This document shows, piece by piece, positions 32,277-41,032 of a stretch of 51,198 nucleotides of DNA. Location of the stretch: the NCBI GenBank assembly GCA_015057055.1, contig SVFE01000013.1, positions 1 through 51,198 of the forward strand, written 5' to 3'. The number at the start of each line of letters is the position of its first letter. The first letter of the stretch is position 1. Position numbers and translations under genes: made by a program. This DNA comes from Lachnospiraceae bacterium (GTDB lineage: Bacteria > Bacillota > Clostridia > Lachnospirales > Lachnospiraceae). Below the pieces are notes generated by a model that was not told the DNA's origin, searched no databases, and was given only the letters and a program-made list of their open reading frames with translations.

Positions 32277-34574
32277 ATGAACGAAAAGTATCCATTGGCG
32301 TTACCGCCGGGGACGGTTCTGGCGGGTCAGTATGTTATTGAAGAAGCGCTGGGACAAGGGGGATTTGGAATTACCTATCGTGCACTGGATCATAAGACGG
32401 GTGAAAAAGTAGCTGTTAAAGAATTTTTCCCTGATTCTATGGCAACAAGAACACAGACAACGGTAATGCCTTTCACCGGTGAACGAGGGGAAAGCTATGA
32501 ATACGGAAAGACCTGTTTTTTGCAGGAGGCAGAAACGCTAGCACAGTTTATCGGTAATGAAAACATTGTGCGAATCCATAGTTATTTTGAAGAAAATGGC
32601 ACTGCATATTTTGTTATGGATTTCGTGGAAGGTATCAGTTTTGATGATTACATCAAAGAAAAAGGCGGAAAGATTAGTTATGAAGAAGCAGAAAATGTAT
32701 TAATAAAAATTATTGATGCTCTTTCAGTTGTTCATAGTAAAGGCATCGTTCATCGTGATGTCACACCGGACAATATTTACATTACAAAAGACGGAACGGT
32801 AAAGTTGCTGGATTTTGGAGCCGCAAGATATAGTTTGGGAGACAAAAGCAGGAGTTTGGACGTTGTGTTAAAACATGGTTTTGCTCCGAAGGAACAGTAT
32901 ACGAGACATGGAAAACAAGGACCATATACGGATATCTATACGGTAGGTGCCAGTTTCTACTTTGCCATAACCGGAAAGCGTCCGCCGGATTCTATCGACC
33001 GAATTGAAGAGGATAATCTGATTCCCCCCAGTAGTTTAGGGGTTAGTATCCCGAGAATGAAAGAAGATGCCATTCTCATGGCAATGAGTGTGCAACCTGC
33101 GGAACGATTTAAATCTATGGCAGCTTTCAAGCAGGCATTACTTGGAGAAACTGCAGATGCCGGGAACGTAGTACAACCTTCCGTAGTAGAACAGAGGGTA
33201 TTTACGGCGCCTGCTCAAGGGGGTGTTCCGGTAGTAACGGCCGGTTCAATGCAACAGCCGGTTGATTATTCGCAGACGATTCCAGCAATACAGGCAGTTG
33301 AAGCTGCGCAACCAAAGAAAAAGAAGTCATTGCTTCCGCTATGGATTGTGTTAGGACTTTTGGCTCTTGCCGGTATTATCACAGCTATCGTATTGGTGGT
33401 AAACAGTAAGAATGAAAGTTCTTCCAGAAGAGACAGAGATGAGGAGTACGAAGAGGAAGAAGAATCAAGACGAGATGAGGAAGATGATGAAGAGGAGGAA
33501 GAAGAGGAAGAAGAACCGGTAGTACAGGAGCCGGAAGAAGAGGAAGAACCGGTTGTACAGGTGCCGGAGGAAGAGCCGGAAACACAGGTGCCTCAAACAC
33601 AGGATACTCAAGTTACAGTTAATGATGTGGGTAGCTTCGATACAACGACGGCAAATAATGTAGCTAATTATGGAATTATGGTAGGAAATTCGAGGGAACA
33701 GTGGTACGTTCATCCTTCTAACGGATTAGCATATTGGGATTCCGCAAATGGAGCATTGAATGCTGACAGTCGGGCGGGCATAAGAAGTCTCAATATTGTC
33801 GATAATGATAGAATTGTGTATGTTGCTTCAAATACAGCGTATGTATATTACAAATCAGAGGGAGCGGCTTACCCAATAAGTGAATTAGATGAATATGCAG
33901 GAAGCATATATGCTATTTGGGCTAATTCGGAAGGAGCTTTCTTTGTTACACGTACCTCGGAAGGACGTTATCTTCTGAATTATATGAATTGGAATACCGG
34001 AATAACTCCTTATTCCTATTATGTAAATGGTCAATGGGGAGTTACCATTATGGGTGACTATATTTATTTTATATCTGAATCGGAGAGGATTGTTTATAAG
34101 CAAGAGATGTCAACATTTGGAACTCAGCCCTTAGACAATTCAGCACAGGAAATATTGAGTCTGTCAGATGATGAGGCATTTTGTTTGACAGCAGAAAACG
34201 GATATTTATATTTACTGGGATTTGACCAGGATGGATATCATTATTTGGTTCGTGTCGATGCAGCTACCGGTGATATGCATACGGGAACTATAGATGACGG
34301 AAATTCTTTGTCGGCAATAAATGTGTGTAACGGAGTAATATATTACACAACATACGATTCGAATAGTGGGTCTTCCGATTTATATTCTGCAACATTTAGT
34401 TCGTCCGGAAATTTGAATTATCAATGGATATGTAGTATTGAAGGAAATGCGTTGGGAATAAACGTTTGGTCACAAAATGATGAGATTTGGTTTTTTATAA
34501 GTGATGCAAACAACAATCTCGTGGTTGCCTGGATGAATATCGGTGATTATGAAATATGTCAATATTTTGAATAA
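32277..34574 (+). CDS. Transmembrane Ser/Thr protein kinase with extracellular sensor domain
   Basis: 765 residues. The kinase domain (about 15-280) is intact: glycine loop LGQGGFGITYRA, VAVKEF (Lys48), HRDVTPDN (Asp161), DFGAAR (Asp179), FAPKEQY. A Gln/Pro/Ala linker precedes one membrane helix (about 352-374), a strongly acidic Glu/Asp stalk (about 380-440) and an extracellular C-terminal domain (about 450-765). That domain resembles DUF5050-type beta-propeller repeats (DRIVYVASNTAYVYY, GVIYYTTYDS). It is the first gene of a signalling operon and has AGGAGGAAG as ribosome site. It would phosphorylate Thr residues recognised by the FHA proteins downstream. Confidence 0.9.
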   Translation: MNEKYPLALPPGTVLAGQYVIEEALGQGGFGITYRALDHKTGEKVAVKEFFPDSMATRTQTTVMPFTGERGESYEYGKTCFLQEAETLAQFIGNENIVRIHSYFEENGTAYFVMDFVEGISFDDYIKEKGGKISYEEAENVLIKIIDALSVVHSKGIVHRDVTPDNIYITKDGTVKLLDFGAARYSLGDKSRSLDVVLKHGFAPKEQYTRHGKQGPYTDIYTVGASFYFAITGKRPPDSIDRIEEDNLIPPSSLGVSIPRMKEDAILMAMSVQPAERFKSMAAFKQALLGETADAGNVVQPSVVEQRVFTAPAQGGVPVVTAGSMQQPVDYSQTIPAIQAVEAAQPKKKKSLLPLWIVLGLLALAGIITAIVLVVNSKNESSSRRDRDEEYEEEEESRRDEEDDEEEEEEEEEPVVQEPEEEEEPVVQVPEEEPETQVPQTQDTQVTVNDVGSFDTTTANNVANYGIMVGNSREQWYVHPSNGLAYWDSANGALNADSRAGIRSLNIVDNDRIVYVASNTAYVYYKSEGAAYPISELDEYAGSIYAIWANSEGAFFVTRTSEGRYLLNYMNWNTGITPYSYYVNGQWGVTIMGDYIYFISESERIVYKQEMSTFGTQPLDNSAQEILSLSDDEAFCLTAENGYLYLLGFDQDGYHYLVRVDAATGDMHTGTIDDGNSLSAINVCNGVIYYTTYDSNSGSSDLYSATFSSSGNLNYQWICSIEGNALGINVWSQNDEIWFFISDANNNLVVAWMNIGDYEICQYFE

Positions 34575-34596
34575 ATAACAAAGGAGGAAGTAAAGA

Positions 34597-35235
34597 ATGG
34601 GAGCATTTGTAGAATGTGCAAACGGACATATTTATGATACAGAGGTTTATGCATCTTGTCCTTATTGTAATGGCGGCGGAAACAGAATTGAATTTGGCGG
34701 TGGTGATTCCGGAATCGGTAAAACGGCGCCGGTATCCGGATATATGCCCCAGAACATGACACCGGAGGTGGGAGCTACCGTGGCTCCTGCCGGATATCAG
34801 AATCAGTTTGCACCTCAGGGAAGAAACGTAGAAGATAAAGATACCGGTAAAACCGTAGCAGTGTTCCAGAAAACAATGAAGATGGAACCGGTAGTTGGGT
34901 GGTTTGTTTGTATTGAAGGACCGGATAAGGGAAAGGATTTTAGAATTCTTGCGAAAAACAATACAATCGGAAGAGGCGAAAAAATGGATATTTGCATAAA
35001 AGGTGATTCTTCTATTTCAAGAGAAAACCATGCAAGAATCGGATATGATGAGAAGCACAATGCTTTTCATTTGATTCCGGGAGAAAGTGCAAATAACATT
35101 TACATCGGCGAAGATCCGGTGTATGTACCTACAAAATTGGAAGCAGATATGATTATCGAACTTGGTGAAACAAAACTGATTTTTGTACCGTTCTGCAGCG
35201 ATAAATTTACCTGGAAAGAGGGAGTAAAGGAGTAA
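34597..35235 (+). CDS. Soluble FHA-domain protein with N-terminal zinc-ribbon-like motif
   Basis: 212 residues. The N-terminus has CANGHIYDTEVYASCPYCNG, a Cys/His cluster likely to bind zinc. A Gly/Pro/Ala linker contains DKDTGKTVAVFQKT, a plausible phospho-Thr site. A C-terminal FHA domain (about 105-205) keeps the binding residues: IGRG, SISRENHARI and NNIYI. It should bind phospho-Thr peptides made by the upstream kinase. It sits 22 bases after the kinase gene and six before a PP2C gene. Confidence 0.85.
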   Translation: MGAFVECANGHIYDTEVYASCPYCNGGGNRIEFGGGDSGIGKTAPVSGYMPQNMTPEVGATVAPAGYQNQFAPQGRNVEDKDTGKTVAVFQKTMKMEPVVGWFVCIEGPDKGKDFRILAKNNTIGRGEKMDICIKGDSSISRENHARIGYDEKHNAFHLIPGESANNIYIGEDPVYVPTKLEADMIIELGETKLIFVPFCSDKFTWKEGVKE

Positions 35236-35241
35236 TGTATT

Positions 35242-36078
35242 ATGTCATTATCTCAAAATAATATAGAAAATCCTGCTATTCAGGAAAGCCGGATCGCACC
35301 GACGATGCCTTTGCCCAAGCGGTTGCTGAGTTATCAGATCAGTAACTTACAGGGAGTAGGCGCAAGGGAGCGACAGGAAGATTCTTTCACTTTGGCGAAT
35401 GCATTTGACGTAAAGCAGATAAAGAATAACGGATTATTATTTGTCGTGTGCGATGGCATGGGTGGAATGAAGGATGGCAAAGTAGCAAGTGAAACAGCAA
35501 TTGCCAGTATTCGTCAGACATTTCAGTATATGAACCGTTCCTCTGATATTGCCTATCAGTTAAAGGAAGGAATTTATGAAGCCGCGGAAAAAGTAAAGGA
35601 ACAACTGGGAGGCTATGGCGGAAGTACGGTCGTAGCAGGCATTATATATCAGGAGAAACTATATTTTGCCAGCGTGGGCGACAGTTTTTTTTATCTGAAA
35701 AGAGGCGACATGCTTTATAGGTTAAATGAAGAACATACCATGTGTACTCAGATTTATCGGGAATGTATACGGGATGGAAACATGGACCCTGCCGCCGGGA
35801 GAAATGATTCCGAGTCGTCGGCATTGACTCAGTTTCTGGGAATGGTCGGGCTTAGCGAAGTGGATGGTTTTGTAAAACCGTTGCCGCTGAGAGAAGGAGA
35901 TGTACTCCTTGCGTGTTCAGATGGTGTTGGCGGAGTGCTTAATGAAACGGAAGTGTTACAGGCATTAAGTTGTAAAACGCCACAGGAAATGTGTAGTCGT
36001 ATAGAAAGTGGTATTGTGAGCCACAACAGAAAACATCAGGATAACTACACAGCAATTATTGTGAAGTGTGTGAAGTAA
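35242..36078 (+). CDS. PP2C-family Ser/Thr protein phosphatase (first of two)
   Basis: 278 residues. PP2C metal-binding motifs are present: RERQEDSF, VVCDGMGGMKDG, FASVGDSFFYL, LACSDGVGG and the final QDNYTAIIV. It has a short N-terminal extension and no membrane segment. It should reverse phosphorylation by the operon kinase in the cytoplasm. Confidence 0.9.
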   Translation: MSLSQNNIENPAIQESRIAPTMPLPKRLLSYQISNLQGVGARERQEDSFTLANAFDVKQIKNNGLLFVVCDGMGGMKDGKVASETAIASIRQTFQYMNRSSDIAYQLKEGIYEAAEKVKEQLGGYGGSTVVAGIIYQEKLYFASVGDSFFYLKRGDMLYRLNEEHTMCTQIYRECIRDGNMDPAAGRNDSESSALTQFLGMVGLSEVDGFVKPLPLREGDVLLACSDGVGGVLNETEVLQALSCKTPQEMCSRIESGIVSHNRKHQDNYTAIIVKCVK

Positions 36079-36094
36079 ACGAAGGAGAAAAAAG

Positions 36095-37474
36095 ATGAAG
36101 AAAATAGTAAAAAAAATTAAAGCATATGTTCTTGTTCTTGCAATGGTAGCATCTGTAATTGGTGTGATGCCGATGAAGGCATATGCATATGATGATGAAG
36201 TTGACACCGGTGTGGCTGTAGTTGCCTGGTATGTGTATGATGCAGAGTATTGTATATATGCAGATGGATTTTATTCTATTGCAGATTATGTAGGAGAATG
36301 GGGAGACGATGGAGAAGGAATCATGTCTTCCGGTTCCGGATTTTTTGTAGGTGCGTTGGATGAGAATCCGGAATATTTTGTAACCAATTGTCACTGCGTG
36401 GACGATTATATTGCAAGTGACGAAGGTGGTTTTGGTTATATGGAAACAGGCTATACATATGAAGGATATGATATATATCTTGTATATGAAAGCAGTGAAA
36501 TCAGAATTTATTATTCCGAAGATGAATATGACGTAGCGTATATCGTGGATAGCGGTTCTGTAGACAAAGTGGATTTGGCAATTTTAAACATTGCAGACCC
36601 TACAGAAGAGAGACATGCACTGGCACTTTGTGAACCCACGGAAGATATGGTGGGAGAAGAAGTTTGGGCAGTAGGATTTCCCGGTCTTGGAGAAAATGAT
36701 TTTTCCGGAGCAAGTTATTGGGGAGTAAATGATATTACGGTTACCAGTGGTTCCATTAATCGATTTGTCAAAGCGTCAGGCAGCGGTGTGGAAAGAATTC
36801 AGATGGATGCAGTAATCCAGCACGGTAATTCTGGTGGCCCTTTGGTGAATGAGGATGGATGTGTTGTTGGTATTAATACCAATGGTTGGATTGAAGAAAA
36901 CGAACAGAATTATTATGCCATCAATGTAACAGAGTTAATTTCCATGCTGGATAAAAACGATGTGCCCTATGTAATGGGTAAATCCAATGTCGGACTTATT
37001 GTAGGCATTGTAATTGGCGCTGTAGCATTAGTTGCGGCAGTAGCAGTTGTGGCTGTTTTGATGACAAAGAAAGGAAAGAGCAACGGAAACAATACTTCCG
37101 CAAAAGCGAAATCGGCAGCTACTCCGGCAATGGCACAGGCAGCAACAAGTAAAATGCCCATGTTGCGGTCTATGTCTCCACAGCATAACGGTGCGACTTA
37201 TGCAATTAAAAATCAGGCAATTATGATAGGCCGTGATGCAGCGAGATGTACAATTGCTTACAAAGAAGGAACTGCAGGTGTAAGTGGTATGCACTGTAGC
37301 GTTGAATGGAAAGCCGAGATGAACGAATTCCTCGTTACGGATTTGAAATCTTCTTACGGAACCTATCTTATGAGCGGTCAAAGATTACAACCGAATGTGC
37401 CGCACAGATTAAAAGCAGGAGATAGCTTCTATGTGGGTGATAAAGCTAATGTAATTCGAGTAGAGGTAAACTAA
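36095..37474 (+). CDS. Exported trypsin-like protease joined through a TM helix to a cytoplasmic FHA domain
   Basis: 459 residues. A signal peptide (KKIKAYVLVLAMVASVIGV...AYA) is followed by an extracellular S1C/HtrA-like domain (about 35-285) with His100 (TNCHCV), Asp160 (VDLAIL) and Ser246 (QHGNSGGPL). One membrane helix (about 298-321), a Lys/Ala/Asn linker and a cytoplasmic FHA domain (about 365-459) follow. The FHA keeps IGRD and VSGMHCSV but has SYGTYL where NGT is usual. No PDZ domain is visible. The design would link phospho-Thr recognition inside to proteolysis outside. Confidence 0.88.
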   Translation: MKKIVKKIKAYVLVLAMVASVIGVMPMKAYAYDDEVDTGVAVVAWYVYDAEYCIYADGFYSIADYVGEWGDDGEGIMSSGSGFFVGALDENPEYFVTNCHCVDDYIASDEGGFGYMETGYTYEGYDIYLVYESSEIRIYYSEDEYDVAYIVDSGSVDKVDLAILNIADPTEERHALALCEPTEDMVGEEVWAVGFPGLGENDFSGASYWGVNDITVTSGSINRFVKASGSGVERIQMDAVIQHGNSGGPLVNEDGCVVGINTNGWIEENEQNYYAINVTELISMLDKNDVPYVMGKSNVGLIVGIVIGAVALVAAVAVVAVLMTKKGKSNGNNTSAKAKSAATPAMAQAATSKMPMLRSMSPQHNGATYAIKNQAIMIGRDAARCTIAYKEGTAGVSGMHCSVEWKAEMNEFLVTDLKSSYGTYLMSGQRLQPNVPHRLKAGDSFYVGDKANVIRVEVN

Positions 37475-37478
37475 CATT

Positions 37479-38207
37479 ATGAAATTAGATGCTTTTGAGT
37501 ATACCAATCAGGGCGGAAGATCATATAACGAGGATTCAATAGGACATTTCATTATGGGAGAGAGCGGAGTCTTCGTAGTTGCGGACGGACTTGGCGGACA
37601 TCAATTCGGAGAATTGGCATCCGCCTGCGTACGCGACACCTTGGTCAATGATTGGAATGGTGAATTTAATGGACAACCGGCTGAATGGTTAAAAAATAAA
37701 ATTCAGTTGTCAAATCAAACTATTTTGGATATTCAAAAAGAAAAAAATGCGGTACTGAAAAGCACGGTAGTCGCGTTGGCAATTGACAACAGAAGAGCAG
37801 TATGGGCAAATGTAGGAGATTCTAGATTGTATTTTCTTCATCAGGGTGAAATTTCTTCTTTTACGAATGATCATTCTGTTGCATTTAAAAAGTATAAAGC
37901 AGGTGAAATTACAAGGGACCAGATCAGAACAGACGAAGATCAATCATGCCTTCTTCGTTCTATTGGAAGTGAAGACCGCAATGAAGCCGAACTCTATGAT
38001 AAGGATACAACGATAGAAATAGGAGATGCGTTTATGCTTTGTTCTGACGGTGTGTGGGAGTTCCTTTCGGATGAAGAGATTCTGATTGACCTACATAAAG
38101 CTTCATCTGCGAAGGAATGGGCAGAGAATATGTTGGTCAGAATGATGGGACGAATCGAAGGCGGAAATGATAATCTGACAATGCTCACCTTAATGGTTAT
38201 GCCATAA
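37479..38207 (+). CDS. PP2C-family Ser/Thr protein phosphatase (second of two)
   Basis: 242 residues, the compact form of the family. Motifs: GGRSYNEDS, VVADGLGGHQFGE, WANVGDSRLYF, MLCSDGVWEFL and GGNDNLTML. It starts four bases after the protease-FHA stop, so it is firmly in the operon. It is clearly different from the first PP2C, suggesting two phosphatases with separate targets. Confidence 0.9.
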   Translation: MKLDAFEYTNQGGRSYNEDSIGHFIMGESGVFVVADGLGGHQFGELASACVRDTLVNDWNGEFNGQPAEWLKNKIQLSNQTILDIQKEKNAVLKSTVVALAIDNRRAVWANVGDSRLYFLHQGEISSFTNDHSVAFKKYKAGEITRDQIRTDEDQSCLLRSIGSEDRNEAELYDKDTTIEIGDAFMLCSDGVWEFLSDEEILIDLHKASSAKEWAENMLVRMMGRIEGGNDNLTMLTLMVMP

Positions 38208-38230
38208 TAATGAAAGAGAAAGTAAGGTAA

Positions 38231-39217
38231 ATGGTTATGTTTAAAAAACGATTGGTCTTAGTTTTAATTTTCATGCTGACATTTATGCAATTGCCGACGC
38301 AGGTAAACGCAGAAAACATAGTGAGAACCGGCACAGAAGAAACGGATAAACCGGAAAGTGGAAATAAGCCGGAAAATGAAGAAGTGCCGGAGGCAGAAGA
38401 GGAAAAGCCGGAGGAGGATGTGCCGGAGGAAGGTGAGGAGATTTCACCGGAAGAAAGCGAACCGGAAGAGGGAGAACTTACGCCGGAAAGTGAAGAACCT
38501 TTGCCGGAAGAAGGAAATCCGGAAGAAGGTGAACTTACGCCGGTGGGAGGCGAGATTTCACCGGAAGAAGGCGAACCGGAAGAGGGAGAACTTATGCCGG
38601 AAGGTGAAGGACTAATTCCACCGGATACAACATTTCCGGGAGAATCCGAAAAACCGGAACCGGAGGTTGATAATCCATCGGAGGAACCGGAGCGAGATGA
38701 AGAAGATCATGAGGAAGAAAAAGAGTCTTTTGTTCCGATTGTTATTGTAACGGTCATTACCACGATTGCTGTAATTCTTATAGTCGGGGTGATTATTCTT
38801 ATATCAAAAAAAGCACTATCAAAAAAATCAACAACAAAAGAATCGACAACAAAAGAATATTCATGTAGTTCGACTGTAATGCCGATGTATGCAGAGTCAA
38901 ATTATTCCGACGTGAAAACAGGTAAAAAAATATATCTGGAAGGTAGCCTTGGAAAATACAGAACAAAAGGGAGTCCACTGATACTCGGACAGCCATTGAT
39001 TATCGGTTGCGATGTAAATGCTGACATTGTTTTTGAAGATTGTAATGTAGAGCCTTCACATGCGAAGATTGAAGAGATTAATGGTGAAGTATATCTTGTT
39101 GATTTAAGTGATGAATCCGGAACCTATTTGGAAGGAATGCGAATTCAGCAGAAAAATATCCTTCAAAGCGGAGACATAATATCTGTAGGAAATGCAGAAT
39201 TTAAAATAATATTTTAA
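38231..39217 (+). CDS. Stalk-TM-FHA membrane protein with altered phospho-binding loop
   Basis: 328 residues: a signal peptide (about 1-27, ending QVNA), an extracellular Pro/Glu stalk with repeats such as SPEEGEPEEGEL (about 30-165), one membrane helix (about 170-195) and a cytoplasmic FHA-like domain (about 235-328). In the FHA the conserved GR is GC (IIGCDVNAD) and NGT is SGT (DESGTYLEG), although EPSHAKIEE is kept. Loss of the Arg suggests weak or no phospho-Thr binding, so it may have a structural or partner-binding role. It is the last gene of the operon, before a strong terminator. Confidence 0.85.
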   Translation: MVMFKKRLVLVLIFMLTFMQLPTQVNAENIVRTGTEETDKPESGNKPENEEVPEAEEEKPEEDVPEEGEEISPEESEPEEGELTPESEEPLPEEGNPEEGELTPVGGEISPEEGEPEEGELMPEGEGLIPPDTTFPGESEKPEPEVDNPSEEPERDEEDHEEEKESFVPIVIVTVITTIAVILIVGVIILISKKALSKKSTTKESTTKEYSCSSTVMPMYAESNYSDVKTGKKIYLEGSLGKYRTKGSPLILGQPLIIGCDVNADIVFEDCNVEPSHAKIEEINGEVYLVDLSDESGTYLEGMRIQQKNILQSGDIISVGNAEFKIIF

Positions 39218-39221
39218 CAGA

Positions 39222-39263
39222 AAAAAGCTGAACAGTCGTGTTATGCGGTGTGTTCAGCTTTTT
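39222..39263. terminator. Terminator of the kinase/FHA/PP2C operon
   Basis: A 13-bp stem, AAAAAGCTGAACA with TGTTCAGCTTTTT (39251-39263), 16-base loop. It also serves the opposite strand. Confidence 0.88.
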
Positions 39264-39283
39264 AAAAATAGTTTTTTTATATT

Positions 39284-39523
39284 CTACCGGAAAATCTCGG
39301 CGCCCATGGAAAAGGCCACGCCAAAGACAAGGCCAAAGTAGAGAACGAATAAAATCAGCAGTCCGGGAATGCTTCGGATTAGATTTCTCCGTTCCTCTCT
39401 TTTGATTTCCGTATAATAAAGGGAACCGCCTTTGATATCATCGCCCATATAATCCAACGAAAATGAGCCGCAAAGCGGGCAGCGGTAACCGCCATGGTCT
39501 TTTTGACATTTAGGACATTTCAT
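39284..39523 (-). CDS. Small zinc-ribbon membrane protein
   Basis: 79 residues from ATG 39523, chosen because AAGGAG precedes it; the longer frame has no ribosome site. Two CxxC pairs (MKCPKCQKDHGGYRCPLCGS) form a zinc ribbon, and one membrane helix (about 55-75) lies near the C-terminus. It is the last of three minus-strand genes, all small or zinc-ribbon membrane proteins. Function unknown. Confidence 0.7.
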   Translation of the reverse strand: MKCPKCQKDHGGYRCPLCGSFSLDYMGDDIKGGSLYYTEIKREERRNLIRSIPGLLILFVLYFGLVFGVAFSMGAEIFR

Positions 39524-39557
39524 AGTAGTGTCTCCTTTTTGTATGTGTGTTATCAAA

Positions 39558-39722
39558 TCAGTGGAAATGAATCTTGTCGCCCTGCAGGAATTCTTCTGCG
39601 TCTGCGGCGTGTTTACCTACCGTGTTGGAGTTGGCCAGGCCTTGCAAAACGGAGCCCAGAGCAAAAAGCAGGCCAAATACGATGCCGATTACAAATCCTA
39701 AAATAATTCTTGTCATTGTCAT
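39558..39722 (-). CDS. Small single-pass membrane protein (54 residues)
   Basis: ATG 39722 overlaps the stop of the upstream zinc-ribbon gene (TAATG) and follows AGGGGGG. The protein begins MTMTRIILGFVIGIVFG, a single membrane helix, and ends in a hydrophilic tail (AEEFLQGDKIHFH). The overlap and strong ribosome site argue that it is real and translationally coupled. Function unknown. Confidence 0.65.
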   Translation of the reverse strand: MTMTRIILGFVIGIVFGLLFALGSVLQGLANSNTVGKHAADAEEFLQGDKIHFH

Positions 39723-40990
39723 TATCGATCCCCCCTTGTATTTACATAGGAATTCATGTTCTTTGATTTCGATATTAAAAGTTGTTTTTTGTATTTATTG
39801 TATCCGGTGATTCCGCCGATAAGGGAAAATGCTACGGCTGCGAAGGGGATAGCCAGCATTATCGTCAGTTCCGGAATGACCATGGGCGGAATGCAAAGAA
39901 GACAGAAGGAGAGGCAGCTTAGGGCGGCCGTTTTGGCAAATTTATCCCGGAGGTGCCGCTTGCTCATGGGAAGGGTTCCCACAACTTTTCCGGTCTGTCC
40001 GTTTACGATAATGATTTCCCTATTTCCCTTGTAAAGCAGGTTGATGAAGTAGGCCGGAAACAGGCAATATTCCGTGCCTTCATTGGCAAATTCTTCTCCC
40101 AGGAATTCCTTTTTCACGTTGCTGGCGTAGACATTTCCCACGTATCCGTCCTGGGCATAAGGACAACTTTTGATAATTCCTTCTTGGACGAATTTTTTGC
40201 TTCTCTCCCGGGCGATATTTTCCAGCTGATTCATGGGGGTGTCAAATTTGTCTGCGTAAAAGCCGGAAAGGTAAGCCACATCAAAATCCACCAATTCATT
40301 GGGAGCAAAGGGTTCCAGACGCTGGCTCATCTCATCGCTGAGGCGCCGGGCCCCGTCCAAGGTGATTCCTTTGAAGTGGGCGGAAGCATCACGGTAATAG
40401 GTGCCGGAACTTTTGTCCGAACGCACCGTCACATTCATTTTCATACGCATGTATGTATTCAAACGAAAGTAGGGCATGTAAATGGCCCGGACTTTTTCTA
40501 CATTTAGTTCCCGAATTTCTTCCGGGATGTATCCGCCGTAGCCGAAGCGGTCTTTGACGCATCGCAGTGCCTGGTCTGCCGTAATTTTAAAGGGAATGAT
40601 TTTCTTCGGACGAAGCTCTTTGGAAACCCGGTCAAATACTATGGACGGGGAACCGCAAAAACTGCAGAAGGCAGAAGCCTCCGTGCCGGTCAGCATCAGC
40701 TCCGCACCGCAGGAAGTGCAGTGGTAAATGTTGGCATCCATATAGTTTTCTTCCGGCGCTGCGGCCTGTTGCGTCTGGGCCAAAGCCGGGGAATCAAAGA
40801 TGGAACCTTGCTGCGCCGGGGCTACAAGCGGTGAATCAAAGACGGAAGTCTCCTCTGCGAGACCCTCCGGCTGCGAGAATGCCTCCACCGGAAATTCGTA
40901 GAAGCAGTAGGTGCACTGGGCTGTGCCGGTGGCGGGATTAAATTCCACGGCCCCGCCGCACTGGGGGCATTTCATGTTGATAACACTCAT
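39722..40990 (-). CDS. Zinc-ribbon (TFIIB-type) membrane protein
   Basis: 422 residues from ATG 40990, seven bases after AGGAGG; the longer reading frame begins without a ribosome site. Two zinc ribbons (NMKCPQCGGAVEF...CTYC and YHCTSCGAEL...CSFCGSP) precede a region shared by Firmicute proteins often misannotated as PriA-like (KKIIPFKITADQAL, IYMPYFRLNTYM). Two or three membrane helices lie near the C-terminus (about 360-400). The role is unknown, perhaps sensing or assembly at the membrane. Confidence 0.75.
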   Translation of the reverse strand: MSVINMKCPQCGGAVEFNPATGTAQCTYCFYEFPVEAFSQPEGLAEETSVFDSPLVAPAQQGSIFDSPALAQTQQAAAPEENYMDANIYHCTSCGAELMLTGTEASAFCSFCGSPSIVFDRVSKELRPKKIIPFKITADQALRCVKDRFGYGGYIPEEIRELNVEKVRAIYMPYFRLNTYMRMKMNVTVRSDKSSGTYYRDASAHFKGITLDGARRLSDEMSQRLEPFAPNELVDFDVAYLSGFYADKFDTPMNQLENIARERSKKFVQEGIIKSCPYAQDGYVGNVYASNVKKEFLGEEFANEGTEYCLFPAYFINLLYKGNREIIIVNGQTGKVVGTLPMSKRHLRDKFAKTAALSCLSFCLLCIPPMVIPELTIMLAIPFAAVAFSLIGGITGYNKYKKQLLISKSKNMNSYVNTRGDR

Positions 40991-41032
40991 GGGAAAATCC
41001 TCCTGTCGGTATATTTGAAAAACCATAGTTCT

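Noticed and set aside
38358-38615. Arg/Lys-rich 85-residue frame
   Set aside because: It is an out-of-frame reading of the Pro/Glu repeat codons of the stalk-FHA gene.
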